A stretch of 37,948 nt of DNA from Armatimonadota bacterium (lineage in GTDB: Bacteria; Armatimonadota; Armatimonadia; Armatimonadales; Capsulimonadaceae): positions 1 to 37,948 of the forward strand of contig JAFAZD010000151.1 in NCBI GenBank assembly GCA_019239955.1, written 5' to 3'. The notes under the pieces were generated by a model that made no database searches, was not told the DNA's origin, and saw only the letters and a program-made list of their open reading frames with translations. Positions 1 through 6,418 of this stretch are shown here, in pieces. A program made the position numbers and the translations under genes. Position 1 is the stretch's first letter. Every line of letters begins with the position of its first letter.

Positions 1-863
1 CAGTGAGTCCAGGCCCGTCCGCCCAGGACAATCCCCGGCCCGGCCCCCAGGACGCCGGCCCCCACCGGCGGGAAGCGTCGCCCCGCCGCCGGGGACGGGA
101 TGCTGTAGTACCGGGACGCCGCCGGCAGCAGCATCTGGTAGGGCTGCGCGTACAGGGACGCGACCTCTGCGGCGTTGAGCGCGCGCCCGATCCAGCCCTG
201 GAACAGCACGATGGCCCCGTTGTAGTTGGAGCCGCCGCCCGAATCCCCGGTGCCGATGGCCGCAGCCGTCGTCGTCTGGGTCGTGGCGTTCCCCGCGTTG
301 ATCGTCCCCATCAGCTTGCCGTTGACGTAACTCGTCCCCACCCCGCTGGACGGCGAGCGGGTGAACACGAAATCGTAGACGCCGCCCGCGGACATGGACG
401 TGTTGGCCCCGCCGCCGGAGAGCGGCGGCGTATTCCCCCCGAACCCGATGTAGTTGATGTTGCCGTTCGTGTCGAAGAACAGCGAGAACTCGCGCCCGCC
501 CTGCCCGACGCTGTAGTTGGCGAGGTCCGGCAGTGAGGTGTAGGCCGCCCAGGAGCTCGGCGCGTGGACGATTCGGATGGTGGCGTCCTGCCCCGCGTAG
601 TTGCCGAGCCTCGGCAGCGAAAGGCTCCCCCCGCCGCCGATGACCGCGCCGGGTCCCAGGCGGGTGGTTCCCCACCCGGCCGTCCCGGACCCCGCGCTCA
701 GGCTGCCGTCCGCGCCGGCCAGGTTGACGAGCTTCGTGCCGCCGGCCTCGTTGAGCAGCAGACAGTCGGACAGTTGGGCGCTCAGTTCGTGCGCCCGGTC
801 CAGCCGGCAGCCGGGCGGGGGCTTGAACGTCCCCCAGGTTTTGGCGAAGGGCGAGAACGCCAT
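1..863 (-). CDS. LamG/concanavalin-like fold phage protein, 3' end cut by window edge
   Basis: An open frame starts at ATG 863 and runs without a stop to the window edge (at least 287 codons). The protein starts MAFSPFAKTWGTFKPPPGCR. The region from about residue 100 to 245 is rich in Gly, Ser, Thr and Asn. It contains YDFVFTRSPSSGVGTSYVNG and later IGRALNAAEVASLYAQPYQM; the latter is the typical last strand of LamG-like (concanavalin A-like lectin/glucanase) domains. After it come Tyr-, Pro- and Gly-rich residues. Such domains bind carbohydrates and occur in phage fibres and adsorption proteins, so a role in host-surface recognition is inferred. It is the last gene seen in the late block, 9 bp after the preceding stop. 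Confidence 0.8.
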   Translation of the reverse strand, partial: MAFSPFAKTWGTFKPPPGCRLDRAHELSAQLSDCLLLNEAGGTKLVNLAGADGSLSAGSGTAGWGTTRLGPGAVIGGGGSLSLPRLGNYAGQDATIRIVHAPSSWAAYTSLPDLANYSVGQGGREFSLFFDTNGNINYIGFGGNTPPLSGGGANTSMSAGGVYDFVFTRSPSSGVGTSYVNGKLMGTINAGNATTQTTTAAAIGTGDSGGGSNYNGAIVLFQGWIGRALNAAEVASLYAQPYQMLLPAASRYYSIPSPAAGRRFPPVGAGVLGAGPGIVLGGRAWTH

Positions 864-872
864 GCAATCCCC

Positions 873-1340
873 TCACTGCGTCTGCACGACCTCGTAGACC
901 GCCACCGCGCCAGCGGAGCTGTCTAATGCCAGCCCGGTCGCGTTGCTCAGGATGACGACCCAGTAGGGCGGCAGCGTCCCGCCGAAGGCCAGGCTGACCG
1001 GGAACTTCCGGCTGACCGTGGCCGCCGCCGCCGTGTTGACGTTGACCGTCCCCAGGAAGGTGCTGTTGGGCGCGGCAGGCAGCGTGAACGTGCCCGCGCT
1101 CCCCGTCAGGCCGTCCGGCCAGGTCGTGCCGTCCAGCGAGCCGGCGACGTAGACGTTTACAACCGCGTTGGCGGCCAGCGTCCCGGCGGCCGTCTTGACG
1201 GTGACCCGCAGCAGGTCCTCCAGTGCCAGGTCGGACGTGTTGTTGACCGCCGCGCTCTGGACCGCCGCGCCGTTGGCGAGGCCGTTGGCGGCGGCGGGCA
1301 GCGTGATCGTGTTGGGGCCGCTGTAGAGTGGTTTAGCCAT
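873..1340 (-). CDS. Beta-rich phage structural protein of unknown function
   Basis: 155 residues, ATG at 1340 with GAGG seven bases upstream; overlaps the end of the preceding gene by 8 bp, so the two are probably translationally coupled. The sequence is rich in Ala, Thr, Val, Gly and Asn, has almost no charged residues and has alternating hydrophobic patterns that suggest an all-beta fold. It has no signal peptide, no membrane helix and no catalytic motif that I can see. The segment VVNVYVAGSLDGTTWPDGLT resembles the beta-sandwich modules found in phage tail or capsid accessory proteins. A minor virion protein is the most likely role, judged from position among late genes. No specific family is recognised. 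Confidence 0.7.
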   Translation of the reverse strand: MAKPLYSGPNTITLPAAANGLANGAAVQSAAVNNTSDLALEDLLRVTVKTAAGTLAANAVVNVYVAGSLDGTTWPDGLTGSAGTFTLPAAPNSTFLGTVNVNTAAAATVSRKFPVSLAFGGTLPPYWVVILSNATGLALDSSAGAVAVYEVVQTQ

Positions 1341-1794
1341 TCGGTTGCCTCGCCTGCGCCACGTCCAGGTGCGTGATGAGCGTCCCCGATCCGAACAGCA
1401 CCTCGGCGCGCGAGGCCGGCACGGTGGTCAGGGACGTCAGCTGCGCCTGGGTGATGACGCCCATGCCCGCCAGGGCGGTGAAAATCCCGGTGAACGACTG
1501 CTGTTGCGGGTTGATGCTGGGCAGGGTCGTGACGATGGGCTGGAGGATGTTCCAGTCCGCCAGGATGCCCTGCGCCGCCGGGTAGCGGGAGTCGCCCGTG
1601 GGGATTTGGGACACGGCGACCAGCATGTCGGCGAGCTGGTGCAGGAAGGACACCTGCGGCAGCGTCGTGGCGGGCAGGCTGTAGTGGGGCGCGTTCAGGG
1701 CGTCCGCCGCCGGCACGTCCGTCAGGGCCGCGTAGCCCAGGCCGAGCGGGTCGGTCGCCAGTTCCTGCCGCAGCGCCGCCGTGTCGATGGGCAT
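1333..1794 (-). CDS. Phage late protein of a small conserved type, function unknown
   Basis: 153 residues, ATG at 1794 preceded by GGAGGG at good spacing. The N-terminus (DTAALRQELATDPLGLGYAA) is of a kind I associate with many phage late-region proteins that have no assigned function. The middle contains QIPTGDSRYPAAQG, a motif also found in the first gene of the early operon (23195-23638). The C-terminal half (AGMGVITQAQLTSLTTVPASRAEVLFGSG) reads like a helical bundle with alternating small residues. No signal peptide or membrane segment is seen. It lies between two structural-looking genes with 2- and 8-bp junctions, so a virion or assembly role is inferred only from context. Confidence 0.7.
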   Translation of the reverse strand: MPIDTAALRQELATDPLGLGYAALTDVPAADALNAPHYSLPATTLPQVSFLHQLADMLVAVSQIPTGDSRYPAAQGILADWNILQPIVTTLPSINPQQQSFTGIFTALAGMGVITQAQLTSLTTVPASRAEVLFGSGTLITHLDVAQARQPNG

Positions 1795-1796
1795 GG

Positions 1797-2297
1797 CTAT
1801 CCCTCCACCACGAGCCGGAAACTGTTGGCCGCGTAGGAGTTCTGGAACGTCAGCGTGACGTTGGTGGCGTCCACCTTAACATCCGGGTAGACGCTCTTGC
1901 CGTTTACGTCCACGACGTTCCAGACCAGGTCCGCCGTCCCCAGTCCGTGCGCGATGACGACGCCCGTGCCCGCCGTGATCGCCCCGATGTTCGTTGCGAA
2001 CTTGCGGACGGTCCCGTTGTTGACGGTGCTGAGGACGCCGCCGGAGGTGATGGAGAGGCCGGAGCCGACCTGCACCAGCCCCAGCGCCGACGCGCTCGCC
2101 ACCGGGATCGGGACGGCGACGAACCCTCCGAGGCCGCCGTTCGCCGAGGTGCTCCACTGGAGCCAGGGCGACGTGGATGATCCCCTGGGAATCGGGTTGA
2201 TGATGCTGGCGGGGGCAACCGCCGGGGACGCCAGCAGCAGGCCCAGGGCCAGCGCCAGGATCGGCGGCAGCGTGCCGCGCCCCGTGAGTCGGCCCAT
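1797..2297 (-). CDS. Tail-fibre-like protein with an apparent signal peptide
   Basis: 166 residues; ATG 2297 overlaps the stop-codon region of the preceding gene (TAAATG). Residues 1-30 look like a Sec signal: a basic start, a long hydrophobic run (PILALALGLLLASPAVAPAS) and an Ala-x-Ala-like cleavage region. The mature part contains ASALGLVQVGSGLSITSGGV, a typical repeat of phage tail-fibre proteins, and ends with an AANSFRLVVEG beta strand seen at the ends of fibre modules. Cytoplasmic virion proteins do not normally carry signal peptides, so this is odd. The protein may be an exported fibre-like factor, or the hydrophobic stretch may serve as a trimerisation or membrane anchor. A later start would remove the signal, but I see no better start. 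Confidence 0.72.
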   Translation of the reverse strand: MGRLTGRGTLPPILALALGLLLASPAVAPASIINPIPRGSSTSPWLQWSTSANGGLGGFVAVPIPVASASALGLVQVGSGLSITSGGVLSTVNNGTVRKFATNIGAITAGTGVVIAHGLGTADLVWNVVDVNGKSVYPDVKVDATNVTLTFQNSYAANSFRLVVEG

Positions 2298-2657
2298 TTA
2301 GTCCACCTCGGCCCAGGTCGTGGTGCTCGTGTTGGTCAGGGTGATGGACTCACCCGGATTGAGGGCGGGCAGCGCCTGTGCGGCCGTGGAGGGCCCCACG
2401 ATGGTCTCCCCGCTCTGCGCGGATAGTGTACACGTCCCGCCGGAGGTCTCGTCATTGGAGTAGGAGACGATGACCTGCCGCCCGCTCTGGTTGGCCGAAA
2501 ACAGGAAGTCATTGATCGCGGCGGTCGGCGTGCGGTGGACGATGAGGTGGTCCACGTTGGTCGCCGGGACGGCGATGGGCGAGGTCGCTGTCGTGCCCGA
2601 CGTACCGCCGACGACCGAGATCCGGGGCGAGGCCGCCGGCGCTTTCAGGTAAGTCAT
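2298..2657 (-). CDS. Small beta-rich phage late protein
   Basis: 119 residues, ATG 2657 with an AGGAGG ribosome site. The sequence is Thr/Ser/Gly/Ala-rich with few charged residues and reads like a beta-sandwich: VDHLIVHRTPTAAINDFLFS, then QVIVSYSNDETSGGTCTLSA, and ALNPGESITLTNTSTTTWAE at the end. It has two features of capsid- or fibre-decorating modules: alternating polar and hydrophobic residues, and no helix-forming stretches. There is no signal peptide. It is followed without a gap by the fibre-like gene at 1797-2297. Function unknown; minor virion protein inferred from position. Confidence 0.68.
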   Translation of the reverse strand: MTYLKAPAASPRISVVGGTSGTTATSPIAVPATNVDHLIVHRTPTAAINDFLFSANQSGRQVIVSYSNDETSGGTCTLSAQSGETIVGPSTAAQALPALNPGESITLTNTSTTTWAEVD

Positions 2658-2687
2658 TCTCGTTTTCCTCCTGGGGCTATCTCCGCG

Positions 2688-2712
2688 AATAAACTCTTTG
2701 AATAAACTCTTT
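2688..2712. repeat. Two tandem 13-bp AT-rich units
   Basis: The 12-base string AATAAACTCTTT occurs at 2688 and again at 2701, separated by one G, just after the stop codon of the 126-residue gene (stop at 2711-2713). It is one of several AT-rich boxes at the stop codons of late genes in this prophage. Confidence 0.75.
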
Positions 2713-3091
2713 ACTGGCCGTCAGGCCCGACGCCCGTTGGGTTGGTTCCCTGGGATTGCGCCTCGCCCGCCGGGCCGGCGGTCTGATTCGGCGGGCTGGC
2801 GGTCTGATTCGACGTCTGGACCAGCGCATCTCGGCGGGCCTGGAGCGCGGCGATCTGGGCGTCCAGATCCTCCGGCGTCTGGATCATGTCGTCGGGCAGC
2901 TCCTCAATCGTGACGATGATGCGCTCGTTCTGCCCGTCGGCGTCGCGCACGATCACCCCCCCGCCGCGACGGATGTGGGTCTGCGCGTCCTCGCGGGTGA
3001 GATGGTGCTTGCCGCCGAAGGTCGGCGTTTGCGTTGGGCGGGGGGTGGGCGCCTGCTCCGGCTCCTGGTTGTCGTCTGATTTGCGGGCCAT
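2711..3091 (-). CDS. Hydrophilic phage protein with short repeats, between capsid and fibre genes
   Basis: 126 residues, ATG 3091 with GGAAGGAG upstream. The N-terminal third is charged and Pro/Thr/Gln-rich (likely disordered). A central folded part (GGGVIVRDADGQNERIIVTIEELPDDMIQTPEDLDAQIAAL, seen in two pieces around residues 44-85) has two beta strands and a helix. The C-terminal tail has two similar segments (SNQTASPPNQTAG) and is rich in Gln, Gly, Pro and Thr. It directly follows the major capsid gene, a position often held by a head-completion or linker protein. It does not resemble a connector family I know, so the function is left open. Confidence 0.68.
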   Translation of the reverse strand: MARKSDDNQEPEQAPTPRPTQTPTFGGKHHLTREDAQTHIRRGGGVIVRDADGQNERIIVTIEELPDDMIQTPEDLDAQIAALQARRDALVQTSNQTASPPNQTAGPAGEAQSQGTNPTGVGPDGQ

Positions 3092-3116
3092 GATCGTCTC
3101 CTTCCGCCTCGCGGCG

Positions 3117-3132
3117 TTTAAAAACCCTTTAG
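3117..3132. repeat. AT-rich box at the capsid gene stop
   Basis: TTTAAAAACCCTTTAG lies exactly over the stop codon of the capsid gene (stop 3129-3131) and next to GC-rich sequence. It resembles the box at 4829-4841 (TTAAAAAATCCTT) by the stop of the protease/scaffold gene. Confidence 0.65.
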
Positions 3133-4250
3133 TAGCAGGTCAGCACGGCGCTGCCGGCCTCCCAGTGCTTGCGCGGGAAGCCGCGCTGGGCCGCCCACAG
3201 GACCTGCCCAGGCGGGTTGCCCTGGAGGTTGGCGGCGGTGGCGAAGGAGATCGGGCCGGCCTGCTCCCCGTCGAAGTCGCCGCCGATGATCCCCGGCACC
3301 ATGCCGGGGATGGTCTCCGGGACGATGCCGTTGGCGAAGTCCCAGATGAGGCTACTCCCCCACTGGCTGCTGTCTGTCAGCACGGCCTTGTTCTCCGGCA
3401 TGAACCGGGTCGTCGTGCGCGTGCCGTCCGGCTGCTCCTCGTGGGTGCGCCGGTCGTAGCACTCCACCTCGAGGGTCAGCATGTTGCCGACGATGGAGCG
3501 CGCGTACTCCAGGTTCTTCTGGGAGACGTTGACGGGCAGGTTCGCGGGCATCCCGGCCATGCGGTACAGGGGTTCCAGGGAGCGGTACTCGTTGGTGGCG
3601 ATGATGTTGCGCAGCTCCTGCGTGGAGATCGTGAGCGTGTCGTACTCCTCGCCGTACAGGAACGACCCCTGCTGCTTGAGCGAGAGGAAGTCGCTGATGG
3701 GCGTGGCGTTGACGCTGGTGTGTAGGGTCGTGGGCACCAGGTTCAGGGTCGGCGGGGTGTTCCAGGAGACGTTCTGCATGTTGATGCCGTAGCGGGAGTA
3801 GCTCGCGCCGCTCTCCGTCACCATCTGGTTCAGCAGCAGCTCCACCCGATCCTGGACGCCCGACAGCAGCCGCCGCAGGGAGTTGGCGACGTAATCGTCG
3901 AAGAAGTTGCGCTCGCCGGTGGTCGCCATGTTCTTCTCGATGCGCATGATCAGCAGCAGCATGGTCTCGCTGAGCAGCTGGCCGTGCTTGATCTTGGGGA
4001 TCTCCGTCCGGGTCAGGCGAATCGGCTCGGCGCTGTGGACGACGGCGGCCTGGTCGGTCTCGATGATGTCGGCGGCGACCACTTGGCCGGACATGCGGGC
4101 CATGATCTCGTCGTCGGCGGCGTCCACGACGGGGATGCGCTCGGACCAGAGCCGGCGGCCCGGCAGGTCGTTCTCCTCGACGAGTTCCCGGAAGATGGCC
4201 TGGATGCGCAGGATCGCCAGCGGCCCGAAGCCGGAAAAGGTGGGTGGCAT
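3129..4250 (-). CDS. Phage major capsid protein (lambda gpE-like family)
   Basis: 373 residues, ATG 4250 with an AAGGAGAG ribosome site. It is the largest late protein after the decoration gene and follows the order protease/scaffold, decoration protein, capsid, as in lambda (C/Nu3, D, E). The N-terminal region (residues 20-100) has long helices and the strands DDEIMARMSGQVVAADIIET. The middle is rich in Asn, Gln and Thr. The C-terminal third contains WDFANGIVPETIPGMVPG and ends QRGFPRKHWEAGSAVLTCY, resembling the end of gpE-type capsid proteins in which a bulky aromatic segment closes the fold. Assignment rests mainly on size, position and these local similarities. It forms the icosahedral shell and would be trimmed by, or assembled around, the upstream protease/scaffold product. 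Confidence 0.78.
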   Translation of the reverse strand: MPPTFSGFGPLAILRIQAIFRELVEENDLPGRRLWSERIPVVDAADDEIMARMSGQVVAADIIETDQAAVVHSAEPIRLTRTEIPKIKHGQLLSETMLLLIMRIEKNMATTGERNFFDDYVANSLRRLLSGVQDRVELLLNQMVTESGASYSRYGINMQNVSWNTPPTLNLVPTTLHTSVNATPISDFLSLKQQGSFLYGEEYDTLTISTQELRNIIATNEYRSLEPLYRMAGMPANLPVNVSQKNLEYARSIVGNMLTLEVECYDRRTHEEQPDGTRTTTRFMPENKAVLTDSSQWGSSLIWDFANGIVPETIPGMVPGIIGGDFDGEQAGPISFATAANLQGNPPGQVLWAAQRGFPRKHWEAGSAVLTCY

Positions 4251-4297
4251 GTTCTCTCTCCTTTCGCCCGAAACTCCTTCGCAGGAACTTCGGGATT

Positions 4298-4327
4298 TTG
4301 CCTACCGGCAATTCTGATTGCCTACTG
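4298..4327. repeat. 20-bp-period repeat, copy A
   Basis: The string holds TTGCCTACCGG, then CAATTCTGATTGCCTACTG, so the TTGCCTAC unit occurs twice. It spans the stop codon of the decoration gene (4322-4324). The same unit, in opposite orientation, is at 6379-6410. The AT-rich content contrasts with the neighbouring genes. Confidence 0.7.
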
Positions 4328-4780
4328 CACGACCATGACGCGCGGGAAGGCGGGCGCGACGGTCACATTGTCCCATCCGGGCACGTAGGCACCGGCCGCC
4401 AGTTTCTTGACGCGCGCGATGAACACCCGTCCGCCCTCGAAGACGCCGGGGACGGTGTCGGCGTGGGGGTCATTGGCGGTGTACGTGTAGTTGAGGAGGT
4501 AGCAGGAGCCGCGCGTGAGCGTCTGCCGCCCGTCATTGGCCCCGGCGTCGTAGGGGCCGAAGTTGCCACTCGTGGTGATTTGGGTCAGGATGACGCCGAA
4601 GGGCAGGTACTGCACCCCGGCGGGGACCAGCGTGCCGTCGGTCAGGGTGGTGTCGGTTGCTGGGCCGGGGGGCACGGTGGTCCAGTCAACGGTGACGCCG
4701 CCGGCCTTGTACTCCGGCGCGCCGTCGGCGGAGGCCGGGACCATGCGGCCGACCTGAGCAATTGTCGTGGTTCCGAACAT
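4322..4780 (-). CDS. Head decoration protein (lambda gpD-like)
   Basis: 152 residues, ATG 4780 with AGGAGA upstream. It stands between the protease/scaffold gene and the major capsid gene, exactly where gpD sits in lambda-like heads. The segment VQYLPFGVILTQITTSGNFG followed by PYDAGANDGRQTLTRGSCYL is characteristic: decoration proteins of this family have a strand with V-L-A/T-x-I, a G-x-[FY]-x-P-Y-D turn and a D-G-R-Q-T segment, which is seen here at residues 60-90. The protein has no signal peptide. It would bind as trimers to the expanded capsid lattice and stabilise the DNA-filled head. Confidence 0.75.
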   Translation of the reverse strand: MFGTTTIAQVGRMVPASADGAPEYKAGGVTVDWTTVPPGPATDTTLTDGTLVPAGVQYLPFGVILTQITTSGNFGPYDAGANDGRQTLTRGSCYLLNYTYTANDPHADTVPGVFEGGRVFIARVKKLAAGAYVPGWDNVTVAPAFPRVMVVQ

Positions 4781-4828
4781 GAACGTGTCTCCTTATGCGC
4801 CACAGGCGCACGGGCGCGTTACGCGCGT

Positions 4829-4841
4829 TTAAAAAATCCTT
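4829..4841. repeat. AT-rich box shared with the integrase gene
   Basis: TTAAAAAATCCTT lies over the stop codon of the protease/scaffold gene (4840-4842). The same 13 bases in the same orientation occur inside the integrase gene at 26826-26838. Confidence 0.75.
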
Positions 4842-5379
4842 AGGCGCGCTGGGCGCGGGACTTGCCGCGAGTGCGGGCGACGATCTTGCGGGCCTCGGCG
4901 GTCAACTGCTCGCGGCCGCCGCCCACGCCCTCGGCGCTCTGGGCGTGGTTGGGAAGTGCGGTGGGGACCGTCTGGCGCGTGGCCCCGCGCCCCTCCGACG
5001 TGCGGTAGTCGGCGTCGCTGATCTCGCGCCACTCGTCCCGCCGGGCCTGCGCCGCGGCCAGGGACAGGCCGTCAATCTCGGCGGCGCGGGCGGCACCCTT
5101 CGCGGGGCCGAACAGCCGCACGGCCTCCTTTTTGGCCTCCTCCTTCACCAGCGCGGCGTACTCGTCGCCGGCCGCCGCCCGGGCCTGGAGGTCGGCCAGT
5201 CTGTCGGGGCTGTCCACGCCGGAGGCGAAGCAGGCGTCCAGCAGCACCTTCTGGGCGCTGGTGATCGTGGCGGCCGGCGCGGGGGCAGGGTCTGTCGCCG
5301 GCGCGGCGGGGCCGAAACCCATCTTTTTCAGGGCGCGCGTCAGAATCGTCTCGGCGCGCTCGTCCAGTTCATCGTTCAT
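4840..5379 (-). CDS. Nested in-frame scaffold protein (internal start of the protease gene)
   Basis: An internal ATG at 5379 in the same frame as the protease is preceded by GGAGGAG five bases upstream, one of the strongest ribosome sites in the late block. The product would be 179 residues starting MNDELDERAETILTRALKKM, rich in Ala, Arg, Glu and Lys, and matching only the scaffold-like C-terminal part of the fusion. This mirrors lambda C/Nu3, where scaffold is made from an internal start in the protease gene. The sequence before the start encodes a linker with an AT-rich box. Strong inference from the ribosome site; production of the short form is unproven. Confidence 0.72.
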   Translation of the reverse strand: MNDELDERAETILTRALKKMGFGPAAPATDPAPAPAATITSAQKVLLDACFASGVDSPDRLADLQARAAAGDEYAALVKEEAKKEAVRLFGPAKGAARAAEIDGLSLAAAQARRDEWREISDADYRTSEGRGATRQTVPTALPNHAQSAEGVGGGREQLTAEARKIVARTRGKSRAQRA

Positions 5380-6357
5380 GAGGTCTCCTCCGTTCGTGTC
5401 CCCGGCGAATAACGGCTTTTTGAAAAGGTCCTTGTCGCCGGGCGTCAGCAGCGACGCGAAGGCGTGTCGCGCCTCCTGCGTCTCGTCCGGGGTCAGCCCG
5501 GCGGCGCGGGCCAACGCGAGAGTTTTGCGGAAGCCCGCACCGGGCACGGCCCCATCGAACACGGCGGACACCTCATGGCACCGCGCGTCCACCAGCGAGT
5601 AGGAGGCGGCCCCGTCCGGCACGCCGCGCGCCTTCTGGGCGGCCTTCTGCTCCGGCGTCATCCGGCGGGTCGTGCCGGGCGCGTGCGGGCACAGGTAGCT
5701 GCCGCTCTCGGTGTCGTAGGCATAGAGTTCCTGGCCGCACACGTCGCACACCTTGTCGCCGTCGTGCAGGCCCACCGACACGTCCGCGACGGTACCCCCG
5801 CCGATCATGGCGTGCAGAGCGTCGGTGGTGGGACCCTGTTCGCCGTTGGGCTGAACGCCGCGCAACATGTAGAAGCCGATCAGCGCGCGCCGGTGAATAA
5901 TCTTTTCCGGGCCGCCTCTGTCCTCCGTCCACTCCTGGTACTGGCCCGCGAATGTCCGCCCGAAGGGCATCTCGGCCGGCGCGGACAGGCCGCCGGTCCT
6001 GTGCGAGTTCATAAACGAAACGCCCGACTCGGCGTCGGCGGCGATGTTGGCGAGCGTGCTCTTGTCCAGGAAGCAGTAGCGGTCGCCGATGAAGTTGGAG
6101 TTGGCGGCCTCGGCGAAGTGCCAGTAGACGTCGCCCTCGGCGAGCGGCGGCGCGCCGTCGGGCAGCATGGCGTTGATGCGGGCCAGGATGCCGGCGGGCG
6201 TCGTCGGCAGGTAGCCGCGTGTCTTCACGGCCCCGGCGGCCGGACCCTCTGGCGCGTCCCGCAGGAAGTGCAGCGGCACGGCGTCAATGCCGTCGCGCCG
6301 CGCCGCGATGCGGTTGCGGGTCGCACACCGTTCCGAGTTGAACCCCTCAATCGGCAC
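4840..6357 (-). CDS. Prohead protease fused to scaffold protein
   Basis: 505 residues from GTG 6357, chosen because AGGAAACAGAG precedes it; the upstream TTG at 6381 sits in a repeat with no ribosome site. The N-terminal two thirds look like a phage prohead serine protease: His-119 in GVSFMNSHRTGG and Ser-194 in GTVADVSVGL are the likely catalytic pair, with EVSAVFDGAVPGA afterwards as the closing strand. A CxxC...CPH zinc-binding insert (Cys-204, Cys-207, Cys-223, His-225) is unusual. The last 179 residues are charged, helical and Ala-rich, as in scaffolds, and carry their own start (see separate feature). It would process head proteins before DNA packaging. The third member of the catalytic triad is not certain. 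Confidence 0.8.
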   Translation of the reverse strand: MPIEGFNSERCATRNRIAARRDGIDAVPLHFLRDAPEGPAAGAVKTRGYLPTTPAGILARINAMLPDGAPPLAEGDVYWHFAEAANSNFIGDRYCFLDKSTLANIAADAESGVSFMNSHRTGGLSAPAEMPFGRTFAGQYQEWTEDRGGPEKIIHRRALIGFYMLRGVQPNGEQGPTTDALHAMIGGGTVADVSVGLHDGDKVCDVCGQELYAYDTESGSYLCPHAPGTTRRMTPEQKAAQKARGVPDGAASYSLVDARCHEVSAVFDGAVPGAGFRKTLALARAAGLTPDETQEARHAFASLLTPGDKDLFKKPLFAGDTNGGDLMNDELDERAETILTRALKKMGFGPAAPATDPAPAPAATITSAQKVLLDACFASGVDSPDRLADLQARAAAGDEYAALVKEEAKKEAVRLFGPAKGAARAAEIDGLSLAAAQARRDEWREISDADYRTSEGRGATRQTVPTALPNHAQSAEGVGGGREQLTAEARKIVARTRGKSRAQRA

Positions 6358-6378
6358 GTCTCTGTTTCCTGTGGTCGT

Positions 6379-6410
6379 CAATCAGAATTGCCAGTAGGCA
6401 ATAAGAATTG
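6379..6410. repeat. 20-bp-period repeat, copy B (inverted relative to copy A)
   Basis: CAATCAGAATTGCCAGTAGG followed by CAATAAGAATTG: two partial copies of a 20-base unit. Read on the minus strand it matches the 4298-4327 copy. It lies between the portal stop and the protease start and contains the alternative TTG start at 6381. Confidence 0.7.
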
Positions 6411-6418
6411 ACCGAGGG

